Position numbers and translations under genes: made by a program. This document shows, piece by piece, positions 31,765-40,702 of a stretch of DNA of 64,000 nt. Source of the DNA: a virus; IMG/VR virus record IMGVR_UViG_3300044846_003474, positions 44,261-108,260 of that record; one strand, given 5' to 3'. The notes under the pieces are model-generated. The model saw only the letters and a program-made list of their open reading frames with translations. It ran no database searches and was not told where the DNA came from. Position 1 is the first letter of the stretch. Each line of letters starts with the position of its first letter.

Positions 31765-32589
31765 TTATTTAAGTAAATTATAGTACTCTTTGAAGTGTTT
31801 AATACGATCAGGTAGTCCAATTGTGCCTCCATTCACTCTTTTTGTTACTGCAGTTACCGTTGCATCGTCAGATCCCTTGTCACAGATAGACCATAACTTG
31901 TTTGAGTCAAAAAAGAACGCCGCAGAAGCCAATGGATACTTAGTTGCAACCAAATCGGGGTTAGAAATACAATCTTCACCAATAAATTTGGTAAAATTTG
32001 TGTAATTTGACTTACCTGTCAACTGAATATACCCTCTACCTCTGAATTTGAACCCTTCTTTAGTGGTTTCATCCCCATTTCCCATTCTACTAGCGTAAAC
32101 ACGAGCTGCAATCTTTTCAGGTTGACGAGCATATGATTCATTTAGGTTACCAGGGAAGTATTTTCCGAATATTTTCTTCAAACCATCCGCAGAATAGTTT
32201 AAATTCTCAGAAACCGCCTTAAAACCTCCTGATTCGTGACCACATTGAGCCAAAAAGTGAGCCAAACGTAGATTATTTGTAATATTGAACTTTTTTGCAG
32301 TCTCAGGTATCTGTGCAATCACTGCATCAGGTATATGTCCCTTTAATTTTTCAATATTTAATGATCCACCTGAAGGAATTACCACATCTTCTTTGATAAT
32401 TTTAGTAGATCCGAACATTTTTGACCATGTTCCATCACCAACAATACCATCTGCGGTTAATCCATTGGTAGATTGCCATTGTTTTACTGCTTTTTCTGTT
32501 CCAGGTCCAAATGCACCGTCAGCAGTAAGTCCTAATTTTGTTTGGAGTGTTTTTACATCCTCTCCTTTAGATCCATTTTTTAATAACAT
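31765..32589 (-). CDS. Endolysin: peptidoglycan-binding domain plus GH19-type glycoside hydrolase
   Basis: Residues about 1-58 are a PG_binding_1 domain (NGSKGEDVKTLQTKLGL then TWSKMFG). Residues about 85-270 are a GH19 chitinase-like lysozyme: LAHFLAQCGHESGGF with the catalytic Glu, FRGRGYIQLTGKSNY, and a C-terminal VTKRVNGG. It would cut glycan strands of the host wall at lysis. Cytoplasmic, no signal peptide, so it depends on a holin. Confidence 0.92.
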   Translation of the reverse strand: MLLKNGSKGEDVKTLQTKLGLTADGAFGPGTEKAVKQWQSTNGLTADGIVGDGTWSKMFGSTKIIKEDVVIPSGGSLNIEKLKGHIPDAVIAQIPETAKKFNITNNLRLAHFLAQCGHESGGFKAVSENLNYSADGLKKIFGKYFPGNLNESYARQPEKIAARVYASRMGNGDETTKEGFKFRGRGYIQLTGKSNYTNFTKFIGEDCISNPDLVATKYPLASAAFFFDSNKLWSICDKGSDDATVTAVTKRVNGGTIGLPDRIKHFKEYYNLLK

Positions 32590-32694
32590 AATATATAATT
32601 TTATTATAAATATAAAATTAAATTGAAAGTAAACACTTTAACAAAAAAAAATGAAATTTTTAAAGTAAAATGATACTTATTATATAAAAGAGTT

Positions 32695-33291
32695 ATGGGA
32701 CACGATAAAGAACAGGTTGAGGCTGCCGTAAAAGCCAAAGGTTACGTTTGGTTTGAAGACGTAAACAACAAAGGATACGATGTTAACATCGTTGGTATTA
32801 GGAACTCGTCTACGGGTGATAAAGTTACAAATTTGTTTGATGATTTATTAACTATTTCGTACAAAGAAAATGGTGAATGGAAATTTCATTCTTGGCCGGC
32901 AACTACAGATCCAGGAACAAAGGGGGTTAAACAATTTGGTAATAAATCTGGAGTTGCTAGACTTGTTGAAGGTCAATACAGAGGTTCTCACATTATTAGA
33001 TTACATGGAGGAAAATACGAAGCTTTAGGACAAAACAAACCAGTTAAAGTTTATAGAGATGCAAACCGTGATATGGTATATGACGAAAAACTAATTCAAG
33101 AAGGTGTTTTTGGAATAAATATTCACAAAGCAGGTGCCGATTCTACATATGTGGAAAATTGGTCTGAAGGATGTCAAGTATTTAAAAAATCTGCCGACTT
33201 TGAGGAATTTATGAAAATTTGTAGAAAGTCAAAAGATATTCACGGTAATTCTTTCACTTATACATTAATAGAATCTTCGGATATAAAATAA
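32695..33291 (+). CDS. YkuD-like (L,D-transpeptidase-fold) phage protein
   Basis: The 198 residues contain VFGINIHKAG and ENWSEGCQVFK, that is His and then S-x-G-C about 18 residues apart, the catalytic arrangement of L,D-transpeptidases. The N-terminal part is beta-rich. No signal peptide. It might modify or cut peptidoglycan cross-links. First gene of the plus-strand run that leads into the secreted/surface operon, although its own function may be lysis-related. Confidence 0.65.
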   Translation: MGHDKEQVEAAVKAKGYVWFEDVNNKGYDVNIVGIRNSSTGDKVTNLFDDLLTISYKENGEWKFHSWPATTDPGTKGVKQFGNKSGVARLVEGQYRGSHIIRLHGGKYEALGQNKPVKVYRDANRDMVYDEKLIQEGVFGINIHKAGADSTYVENWSEGCQVFKKSADFEEFMKICRKSKDIHGNSFTYTLIESSDIK

Positions 33292-33311
33292 CTAAACAAA
33301 AACAACACATA

Positions 33312-35222
33312 ATGAAAAATTTATTTAGATTTATTCTAACTTTACTTTTATTTATCCCATTTATTGGGTTTTCACAAGTACCTGCAGCACCATCTAATGG
33401 TTTATGGGGTATTATCGCATCACAATACCAAGTAGGGACTACTGCTCAGGGTACAACTACCGCTAAAATTACGTTACAAAACACTACACTAACAAAATTT
33501 GCGGGAGTTCAATTCAGAGTATTCTATGATAAGGTAGCTTTTACAAATGCAACTGTATCATTGATAGGATCAACAACAAACTTAGACCTTCAATATATAA
33601 CTAACACAACAAATGGTTATATTACTGTTACTTTAAGTTATACAGGACCAAGTGCGACGTACACAATACCAAATGGTGAGAATTTTTTAATCACATTTAC
33701 TCACGCACCGGCATCCACATTCAATAACTTAGCTTCTATAAGTAATTTAACTTGGACAGGGGTTCAAACTTTCACACCATATGCCGCAAAACAAGATGGT
33801 ATGGATACTACTTTAAGTGTTCATAACTACGGTGGTGTATTTACACCTGTAAACTTTGCATATCACGGAACATTTACAAACGTAACGGGTACGGGAGCAA
33901 AAACCTTAACCTTATCTTTAGAAAAGAAACCATTAGGTGGTAATACTTGGACACAACACTCTATATACACAACAGATAATGATGGTGATTTTGCCATTTC
34001 AGTTCCATTGGATACAACTTTTTGGGATGTTCGTTTATCCGTTCAAGGTGATACTATGGGTGTAGGTAACGTTATCTCATCAACAGATGCTCAATTAATT
34101 AATCAGTGGGTATTGGGTAACGGTACTATGACAGGATTTAACTACTACACTGCAGATGTTAATGGATCGTATAGTACTACAATATCTGATGTATGGGGTG
34201 TGTTTGGTAGAGTTTCGGGTAGATTTACTCAATGGCCTAACAACACTAAAGATGTTAAATTCTTTACATCATCAGAATACACAACAATTAACGGATCACC
34301 AACTAACTACACATCAACAATTGGTGGTGTTACTAACTTTACATTTGATATATTACCGGGTCAACCTGATTCAGTTGTTTATTATGTAATGGTATCGGGT
34401 GATGCAAATGGCACAGGTTATCATATGGCTCGTGTTACTCCTATTGAAGTAGTTGTTGGACCGGCTCCTGGTTTAGAGAACCAAATCTATAATGTTATTG
34501 ACACTAAAGTTGAATACGATTTCCCTACACAATCTATTGAGGTAAACGTACCACACATTTCAGTACAAGCTGGAAATTTGGTTGAACTTCCTGTTAAAGT
34601 TAATACTAACGGGGTGGAGTTAAGTTCATTACAGTTTGGTTTTAAATATGACGACACATTATTAGAATTTAAAGGTATTATTTCTTCGGCAGGTGCTATG
34701 AAATGGATTTCATATGTTAATGCTAACGATAGTGAAATTGATTGGGGTGGATTTGACCCAACAAATAATACAAATACATTAAAAGATGGTGACCAAGTAG
34801 TTACATTACAATTCTTGGCTTTACAACCACAAAATTTATGGGAGGCAAGTCCATTATATACTACAAGAAAATTTGCAGGTAATACTTTATCAAAAGACTT
34901 AACCTTAACTCCCACAAATGGTATTCTTCAAGTGTTAAAAATGGAAGGTGGTGAAATTCTAAATGGTAATAACATGGAAGTTTATCCTAACCCATATCAA
35001 GATGAGGTAACAATTACATTCAAAGTTGAAGAAACTACAAACGCTACGTTATCAATTTATGATATTGTAGGTAGAAAATTAGTTACAATTTTGGATACGC
35101 AAATCCCTAATGGGGTTTATAACTACACTAAAGATTTAGGGCAATTAGTTCCTGGTGTATATGTAGTTAAACTTACTGTAGAAAATGGTGTTTCATCATT
35201 TGAAAGAATAGTAAAACAATAA
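33312..35222 (+). CDS. Secreted cohesin/dockerin-like protein with a T9SS C-terminal sorting domain
   Basis: The 636 residues start with a signal peptide ending FIGFSQ (about residue 22). A cohesin-like beta domain (about 30-150), a dockerin-like segment (VISSTDAQLINQWVLGN, then ADVNGSYSTTISD) and a second cohesin-like domain (about 410-545) follow. The last about 80 residues, from VYPNPYQDEVTITF via YDIVGRK to LVPGVYVVKL, are a type A T9SS (Por) sorting domain. The protein should be exported by Sec and then moved through the host T9SS to the cell surface. Very unusual in a phage genome; points to gliding/T9SS-bearing flavobacterial hosts. Confidence 0.88.
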   Translation: MKNLFRFILTLLLFIPFIGFSQVPAAPSNGLWGIIASQYQVGTTAQGTTTAKITLQNTTLTKFAGVQFRVFYDKVAFTNATVSLIGSTTNLDLQYITNTTNGYITVTLSYTGPSATYTIPNGENFLITFTHAPASTFNNLASISNLTWTGVQTFTPYAAKQDGMDTTLSVHNYGGVFTPVNFAYHGTFTNVTGTGAKTLTLSLEKKPLGGNTWTQHSIYTTDNDGDFAISVPLDTTFWDVRLSVQGDTMGVGNVISSTDAQLINQWVLGNGTMTGFNYYTADVNGSYSTTISDVWGVFGRVSGRFTQWPNNTKDVKFFTSSEYTTINGSPTNYTSTIGGVTNFTFDILPGQPDSVVYYVMVSGDANGTGYHMARVTPIEVVVGPAPGLENQIYNVIDTKVEYDFPTQSIEVNVPHISVQAGNLVELPVKVNTNGVELSSLQFGFKYDDTLLEFKGIISSAGAMKWISYVNANDSEIDWGGFDPTNNTNTLKDGDQVVTLQFLALQPQNLWEASPLYTTRKFAGNTLSKDLTLTPTNGILQVLKMEGGEILNGNNMEVYPNPYQDEVTITFKVEETTNATLSIYDIVGRKLVTILDTQIPNGVYNYTKDLGQLVPGVYVVKLTVENGVSSFERIVKQ

Positions 35223-35247
35223 ACAAATAAATAAAAACAAAAAAACA

Positions 35248-35583
35248 ATGAGTGAAGAAACACAAGAGGCAAATGACGGAACTTGGTCAGGTCTAAAAAA
35301 AACAATCATCGGAACACTTACTACTGTTATTGCAGGTGGTGGAGTGTGGGTTAGTACGATAATATTTGGTGGTCATGAAGAACCAAAAGAAGAAACTAAA
35401 ACAGAACAAAATGGAGGTCAAGCACCAATCACTATTAATGTACAACAAAACCAAGAAAATAAACAAAAAACTGAAAACAATGGTGGTGGTACCGTAATTC
35501 GTGAAAGAATTATTGAGAAACCTACATCCAATCCTCAACCAACTCAACCTCAACCTAAAAAAGAGGAAGAAGAATCTTGGTAA
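35248..35583 (+). CDS. Single-pass membrane protein with Gln/Asn-rich exposed region (111 aa)
   Basis: A membrane helix (TIIGTLTTVIAGGGVWVSTII) is followed by a charged, Q/N- and P-rich tail (TINVQQNQENKQKTE, NPQPTQPQPKK). It lies in the plus-strand operon 25 nt after the T9SS-sorted gene. No family recognised. It could be an anchor or spanin-like link for the surface complex; this is context only. Confidence 0.6.
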   Translation: MSEETQEANDGTWSGLKKTIIGTLTTVIAGGGVWVSTIIFGGHEEPKEETKTEQNGGQAPITINVQQNQENKQKTENNGGGTVIRERIIEKPTSNPQPTQPQPKKEEEESW

Positions 35584-35618
35584 TAAACAATTAAAATAAA
35601 CAAATAAAAAAAAACAAA

Positions 35619-35906
35619 ATGTCAGAAAAGAAAACAAAAAAGAAATCATTCTTAGTAAGAATGTTTATGGATCAAAATGATATAAACGAAAAATCAATAG
35701 TAGGTTTTGGTTCATTTTTAATGATGGTGGTGTGTCTTGGTGTTGATATTTGGACAGGATTTCACGGACAAAAAATGCCAATTAACCAATTCATTTATGA
35801 TGGGTTTTTATGGATCACTTTAGGTTGTTTTGGTATTGCATCTGTTGACAAATACTTTGCCGGTAAAAACAAATCTAAATACGAAGAAGAAGAAGTAGAA
35901 GGATAA
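35619..35906 (+). CDS. Two-helix membrane protein, holin-like (95 aa)
   Basis: Basic N-terminus (KKTKKKSFLVRMF), then two hydrophobic helices (FGSFLMMVVCLGVDIW and GFLWITLGCFGIASV) and an acidic tail (KYEEEEVEG). The plan fits small phage holin-like proteins. Its last base overlaps the start of the CsgG-like gene, so the two are coupled. Function inferred from shape only. Confidence 0.6.
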   Translation: MSEKKTKKKSFLVRMFMDQNDINEKSIVGFGSFLMMVVCLGVDIWTGFHGQKMPINQFIYDGFLWITLGCFGIASVDKYFAGKNKSKYEEEEVEG

Positions 35907-36646
35907 TGAAAAAAATATTTTACATATTACCATTGTTATTAATTGGGTGTAAAACTTTACAGGCCCAGCCCCCTCAAAATGGAGGGGGTATTGGTTCTGT
36001 TAAGACTGAACAATATCAAGCTGAATTTGAGAAAAAACAATCAATTAATGATGTTGCAAATTATACTGATACAATACAAGTTCCTATCCAATTATTAAAG
36101 ATTGGTATTAACGAAGAATTGTATGAATTATATCCTGAACTTAAAGATAAAAGAGTAGGTTTAGGTGTGACAAACATTGTAATTGAGTATTTGGAGTACA
36201 CAGGTAGATTTGTATTTACCGAAGAAAAGGAAGACATCAAACAACGAATGATTGCTCAGGACAAAGCGTCTGATAAAGGAATTTCAGTTAATAAAATTGA
36301 TGTAAAAGGAAATGTAATCTTGGCTAAGTATTTTGTATACATAGAAGTTTATGACTTTAGTGTATCGGAGGATGAGGTAGTTAAGGTTAATGGTCAACAA
36401 ACAACAACACAAACAACACGTTTAGGATTACAAATTAAATTTGTAGATGCTGAAACAAGTCAAGTGATCGTAGGTTCAGGATTAGGTGAAGCAAGTACAG
36501 TAAAAACCTCAAATATTTTGGGGGACATCTCTGATGATGTTAAATTCAACCAATCAACTATTGGTATAACAACAAAGAAAGCGTTAGAAACCGCATCTTC
36601 AAGAGTGGTGAGTCGCCTTATCACGAAAGGAGTATTTAAAAATTGA
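35906..36646 (+). CDS. CsgG-family outer-membrane lipoprotein
   Basis: A signal peptide with lipobox LLIGC gives a lipoprotein. VGLGVTNIVIEYLEYTGRF then VFTEEKEDIKQRM and, later, RLGLQIKFVDAETSQVI and a C-terminal TKKALETASSRVVSRLI follow the CsgG family order (curli export pore component). Phages rarely carry CsgG. In an operon with surface proteins it may form an outer-membrane pore or be a decoy that changes the host envelope. Family call fairly good, role open. Confidence 0.75.
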   Translation: MKKIFYILPLLLIGCKTLQAQPPQNGGGIGSVKTEQYQAEFEKKQSINDVANYTDTIQVPIQLLKIGINEELYELYPELKDKRVGLGVTNIVIEYLEYTGRFVFTEEKEDIKQRMIAQDKASDKGISVNKIDVKGNVILAKYFVYIEVYDFSVSEDEVVKVNGQQTTTQTTRLGLQIKFVDAETSQVIVGSGLGEASTVKTSNILGDISDDVKFNQSTIGITTKKALETASSRVVSRLITKGVFKN

Positions 36647-38208
36647 GACTAAATGTTATCATATTTATATTGTTCTGTTTGTTTAATTTTTTTAAGTTAA
36701 ACGCACAAACATATAATTATAGTTACTCTGATCCCTGTACGGGAAATATTAAAACCATAGTGGTACCAATAAATGGTAATGTTACAGTAGGATACTATGG
36801 CGAAATTGGGTCATTTAGTCAAAACGATTTTACAAACGGGACTTTTGATGCTTGGACTAATAACATATTTTCACAATATGGGACAAATAGTCCTTGTTCT
36901 GAAATAGTAGGTTTAGGTACGGCAATAAATGTTACTCAAGGAACTGCGTTAAATGTTATCGGAATTCTAAACTCATTATCATCAATATCTGATTTAGCTT
37001 CAGGATCCACTAATATATTAGGAGGATCTGTTAGTTCTTTAAGTAATGGGGGATCTGGTAATAACAACAAAAAAGGGAATAATTCTCAAAATGGAAGTGG
37101 GAATGTCACAACCAATAATACTCAAAATCAAACGAATGGAACAAGTAACTCTACTCAAGGAGGTTCAACCACTTCTGGATCAAATGAAGGAACTACAAAC
37201 GGAGGAAATGGAACCACTAATCAAAATGTTGGAACTCAAAATTCAACACAAGCAGGAGGAACTACAACTGAAGGTGGATCAAATGAAACAGGAACTCAGT
37301 CGTCTGAATCGTCTGTAAATGGTGGTACAGGAGAAACTAATGGAAACGGGGAAACACCAATAAACAATCAAACAACAACTGAAAATGGAAATAATAGTAG
37401 TGGGGGTGGGAATGTCTCTAATAGTGGGGGTGGGAGTGGTGAATCTACTTCAGGAAATAACCAAACGCAAGAAACTCAAACAACGGAAGAAGGGGGAGGA
37501 CAAACAAATATAACAGGGGGAGCAACCACAACAATAAAATCAACACCATCAAGTAAAGAAGGTGGGAAACCAACAATTGTTGCGAATGGTGATTTTGTTG
37601 GTTTTAACTTTAGAAACTCTGATGTTAGAACAGGTTTAAAGTTAACAGGTGGATATACTGCAATGAGATGGGACGGTAAAAGAAGTTCAGGGTGTTTAGT
37701 TGATTATACATCAGCACTTAGAGGACCTAACATAACAGGATTTTACGCATTCATTAAACCTAAATCAATTATAATAGGTTCAGGTACATTGACCGTAGGA
37801 TTTGAGGGTAATAAATCATTATATGGAACAATAGCGGTAGGTCAAATGTTCACATTTAAAAAACCTAAATCACTTAAACTTATATATATGGGTACAGTAT
37901 CTTATGGTCAAGTATATAGAGAATCTTTTTTAGGTACTGCGTTAATTGTGGGAGCAACTTATGATATGAATATAGGAAAACGATTAGATATTAAATTAAT
38001 GAACTTAATGGTTTATGCGCCTTATGTTAGTTATTATAATGATGTTGTATTAAAATCTCCTTATGTAATGTTACCAAGTATTGGTACAAATATTAAAATT
38101 ACAAAAAAGTTTAAATTTAACATAAACGCAGGTGGCGCTTGGGATTTAAAAACAAGTGCTTTAAATTATACAGTAACGTGTGGAGCAAGAATGTTAGTAG
38201 GACAATAA
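36643..38208 (+). CDS. Secreted Asn/Gly/Thr-repeat protein with outer-membrane barrel-like C-terminus
   Basis: The start is TTG 36643, overlapping the previous TGA by 4 nt; no ATG fits. A signal peptide ends KLNAQ. Residues about 130-300 are a low-complexity region of N, G, T, S and Q. The last about 210 residues alternate amphipathic strands (TGFYAFIKPKSIIIGSGTL, LIYMGTVSYGQVY, CGARMLVGQ), as in outer-membrane beta barrels. A surface-exposed disordered arm on a membrane anchor is the simplest reading. Confidence 0.7.
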   Translation: MRLNVIIFILFCLFNFFKLNAQTYNYSYSDPCTGNIKTIVVPINGNVTVGYYGEIGSFSQNDFTNGTFDAWTNNIFSQYGTNSPCSEIVGLGTAINVTQGTALNVIGILNSLSSISDLASGSTNILGGSVSSLSNGGSGNNNKKGNNSQNGSGNVTTNNTQNQTNGTSNSTQGGSTTSGSNEGTTNGGNGTTNQNVGTQNSTQAGGTTTEGGSNETGTQSSESSVNGGTGETNGNGETPINNQTTTENGNNSSGGGNVSNSGGGSGESTSGNNQTQETQTTEEGGGQTNITGGATTTIKSTPSSKEGGKPTIVANGDFVGFNFRNSDVRTGLKLTGGYTAMRWDGKRSSGCLVDYTSALRGPNITGFYAFIKPKSIIIGSGTLTVGFEGNKSLYGTIAVGQMFTFKKPKSLKLIYMGTVSYGQVYRESFLGTALIVGATYDMNIGKRLDIKLMNLMVYAPYVSYYNDVVLKSPYVMLPSIGTNIKITKKFKFNINAGGAWDLKTSALNYTVTCGARMLVGQ

Positions 38209-39185
38209 TAACTTTAATGTTATTTGTATTTCCGTTTATGGGGTTTACTCAAAACTTTACATATTCGGGATACATTTATAATGCAGATGGAACAGGCGCA
38301 ATTAATGTACCTGTTAAATTATATAAAAGAACTACACCCGTAATGAATGGGTTTACATCACAAAATAATTTTAATGGGCATTCATACTATAGATCAACAG
38401 GGTCAATGACTTGGACTGCAGCTAAACAAGCCTGTATTAATATGGGGGGACATCTTGTTACCTCAACTACATTGGCTGAAAATAATTTTTTATTCGGATT
38501 ATGGCCAAGTGGGTGGATTGGATTAACCGATGAAGTTACCGAAGGTGTTTGGCAATGGGTAACAGGAGAACCATATTCATGGTCTTATTGGAATGGGGGT
38601 GAGCCAAACAACGCTGGTAACGAAGACTACGTCCAATTTGTTGGTGCAGGTAGATGGAATGACTTACCTAATTCATCATTACCATACGTGTTAGAGTTTG
38701 AATATGTGGTTACATATACCGAATGGGTTTTATTTCAAACCGTATATACTAACTCATCAGGATATTATTCAATATCTCAACCTACAAGCCCTGCGGTTGA
38801 GTGGTACTTACAATACGATGCTACAACACCTGTAACCGCATTACAAATAACAGATATGGTAGAGGTTTCTAAAATAGTATTAGGTACAACCCCAATTAAA
38901 AGTATTCATTACCACAGATATGATGTTAACTACGATGGTAAGATAAACATTGCGGATCAAAATTTTATTAACTTAAGGAGGTATAACATATTAACAAATT
39001 GGATTACAATGACTCCATCTAAATTATATACTTCAGCACAATATACGACATTAACGACAAATACATCTGACATGAGATCAACAATTCCTGGTGTATCATC
39101 TATAACAATAAACTCACCTGTAAGTGGTGGATCACAAAACTATTATTTGATTGCTCCTGGGTATAAAACAACCGTAAATTATTAA
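38178..39185 (+). CDS. Secreted C-type lectin-like protein with dockerin-like repeat
   Basis: I choose GTG 38178 because it gives a full signal peptide (WSKNVSRTIITLMLFVFPFM then GFTQ) and overlaps the previous gene by 31 nt; ATG 38217 gives only a stub. A C-type lectin domain spans about residues 65-190 (SMTWTAAKQACINMGGHLV, WIGLTDEVTEGVWQWVTGE, WNGGEPNNAGNEDYV, GRWNDLPN). A later RYDVNYDGKINIADQNFIN is a dockerin-type calcium loop. It probably binds glycans at the host surface and may pair with the cohesin-like protein at 33312. Confidence 0.82.
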   Translation: MWSKNVSRTIITLMLFVFPFMGFTQNFTYSGYIYNADGTGAINVPVKLYKRTTPVMNGFTSQNNFNGHSYYRSTGSMTWTAAKQACINMGGHLVTSTTLAENNFLFGLWPSGWIGLTDEVTEGVWQWVTGEPYSWSYWNGGEPNNAGNEDYVQFVGAGRWNDLPNSSLPYVLEFEYVVTYTEWVLFQTVYTNSSGYYSISQPTSPAVEWYLQYDATTPVTALQITDMVEVSKIVLGTTPIKSIHYHRYDVNYDGKINIADQNFINLRRYNILTNWITMTPSKLYTSAQYTTLTTNTSDMRSTIPGVSSITINSPVSGGSQNYYLIAPGYKTTVNY

Positions 39186-39186
39186 A

Positions 39187-39780
39187 ATGAAAAAATTATT
39201 ACTAACACTATTATTAACATTACCATTATTTGTTTTTAGTCAGAAAACATTAAGAGATTCAATCTACATTAAAACAAATATGTTTGAGATTGTTTACTCC
39301 GAAAAATTACAACAACCAAAGTTTATTCGTTATACGGTACAATGTCCTAATGGATCCGCACCAAGAAAAGGTATGGATTTCTATACTTGTGATTCAATCC
39401 TTACCTCTGATGATAAAGATTATTTTAATAATCCATACGATAAAGGTCATATGGCACCTGCTGCCGACTTTAATTGTACAAAAGATTTGTTATTTAAAAC
39501 GTTCACATATCTAAATTGTTCATTACAACAAGAAAACCTTAACAGAACTACTTGGAGATTGTTAGAGGTTAGGGAAAGAGAATTGGCAAAAACAAATAAA
39601 ACCGTAATCGTTGAGATCCGTTGTATATATAGTACTAAATCAATTGTATTACCAACAGGTGCAACAGTGCCTGATGGATATATTAAAACAATAAAATATA
39701 GTAATAAAATTGAAAAATATTACTTCAAAAATGAAAAACCTTTATTCACTGACTTTACTAAATACATTATTAAAGGTTAG
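39187..39780 (+). CDS. Secreted DNA/RNA non-specific endonuclease (NUC1 family)
   Basis: A signal peptide ends LPLFVFSQ (residue 19). YDKGHMAPAADFN is the D-x-G-H active-site motif of the beta-beta-alpha metal nucleases, and TYLNCSLQQENLNRTTWRLL supplies the Asn/Gln metal-binding helix. The nuclease would act in the periplasm or outside. It could destroy DNA of competing phages at entry, or scavenge nucleotides. It is 1 nt after the lectin gene, so co-expressed. Confidence 0.88.
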   Translation: MKKLLLTLLLTLPLFVFSQKTLRDSIYIKTNMFEIVYSEKLQQPKFIRYTVQCPNGSAPRKGMDFYTCDSILTSDDKDYFNNPYDKGHMAPAADFNCTKDLLFKTFTYLNCSLQQENLNRTTWRLLEVRERELAKTNKTVIVEIRCIYSTKSIVLPTGATVPDGYIKTIKYSNKIEKYYFKNEKPLFTDFTKYIIKG

Positions 39781-39806
39781 TGAGTATTTATATATAAACA
39801 AATATC

Positions 39807-40091
39807 ATGGCAGAGAATACAAACCCAATTTCAGGATTCGCAGATACGTTCTTATCTAAACTTAAAGAACAATCTTTTACCATTATTATTATGGTGGGAA
39901 TCATTTGGTATCAAGGTAGAATGATGGAAGAAAGAGTTGTTTATTGGCAAAAGCTATATGAAGAAAGTAAGGATTATATCCAACAAACAACGAAGGATGA
40001 TAGGGAAGAATTGTTAGAAAGAATAAACTATCTTCAAGATCAAAGAGACAAATATGTTGAGGATGCAATAAATGAATTAAAAGATAAATAA
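39807..40091 (+). CDS. Single-pass membrane protein with coiled coil (94 aa)
   Basis: A membrane helix (FTIIIMVGIIWYQGRMM) is followed by a long charged coiled coil (ESKDYIQQTTKDDREELLER). It resembles the membrane-anchored coiled coil of i-spanin type lysis proteins in form, though sequence does not prove this. Preceded by GTATTTATATATAAAC. Confidence 0.6.
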   Translation: MAENTNPISGFADTFLSKLKEQSFTIIIMVGIIWYQGRMMEERVVYWQKLYEESKDYIQQTTKDDREELLERINYLQDQRDKYVEDAINELKDK

Positions 40092-40094
40092 ATT

Positions 40095-40244
40095 ATGGAA
40101 ACAAACACAAATTTTGAAAACAATCAATCAGCAGAGGTACATTCAGATGAAATTAATAGACAGGCAAGAGAGACACAAGACGCATTAGATAGAGCGGCAA
40201 GAGACGCAGAAAAATCAAAATGGAATCCTAAAAATTGGTTTTAA
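40095..40244 (+). CDS. Small unknown protein (49 aa)
   Basis: METNTNFENNQSAEVHSDEI continues with RAARDAEKSKWNPKNWF. It lies 3 nt after the coiled-coil membrane gene and 2 nt before the next signal-peptide gene, so it is very likely translated in the operon. Helical, charged; ends in a Trp/Phe patch. Confidence 0.6.
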   Translation: METNTNFENNQSAEVHSDEINRQARETQDALDRAARDAEKSKWNPKNWF

Positions 40245-40246
40245 TA

Positions 40247-40702
40247 ATGAAAAAACTAATATTACTTTTTAGTATTATTTTGTTTAGTATGATCACATAT
40301 TCACAAGAATGTGTTCATGTTGATTCGGTATATTCTACGGCAAAACTAAAAGAACTTGGAAAAAGAGATATAAGATTTGGTATTAAACAAATTGTTGAGG
40401 ATGAACTATCTGAGAAATATTGTTTATCGGATCAAGGAAGTGATATTGGTGTTGAAGTTTATTATTTTGGATTACCTAAAACAACCGTGAGAGTTGTTGG
40501 TGTTGAGAAAACAAATACAACAACTCAGATCGGAGTTAAACTTCATTACAAAGGTAATTGTTATCAAGGTATCGGTGAATCAGATACTGAGATAAGGGCA
40601 ATTATGATTGAGGTACAAGAAGGATCAATTCCATTTGAAAAGATGACTGTTTCATCGGCACTTAAAAAGGCAATTCACGACGCAGTTATTAAATTACCAT
40701 GA
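40247..40702 (+). CDS. Secreted protein of unknown function (151 aa)
   Basis: The start is ATG 40247; the longer frame from 40235 overlaps the previous gene. A signal peptide (MKKLILLFSIILFSMITYSQ) precedes a mixed alpha/beta domain with three cysteines. Its middle (TRVVGVEKTNTTTQIGVKL) faintly recalls the beta strands of the CsgG-like protein in this operon, so it may be a partner. No firm family. Confidence 0.6.
   Translation: MKKLILLFSIILFSMITYSQECVHVDSVYSTAKLKELGKRDIRFGIKQIVEDELSEKYCLSDQGSDIGVEVYYFGLPKTTVRVVGVEKTNTTTQIGVKLHYKGNCYQGIGESDTEIRAIMIEVQEGSIPFEKMTVSSALKKAIHDAVIKLP

Noticed and set aside
40235-40246. Upstream start for the secreted protein at 40247
   Set aside because: It would overlap the previous gene and put residues before the signal peptide; ATG 40247 gives a normal signal peptide.
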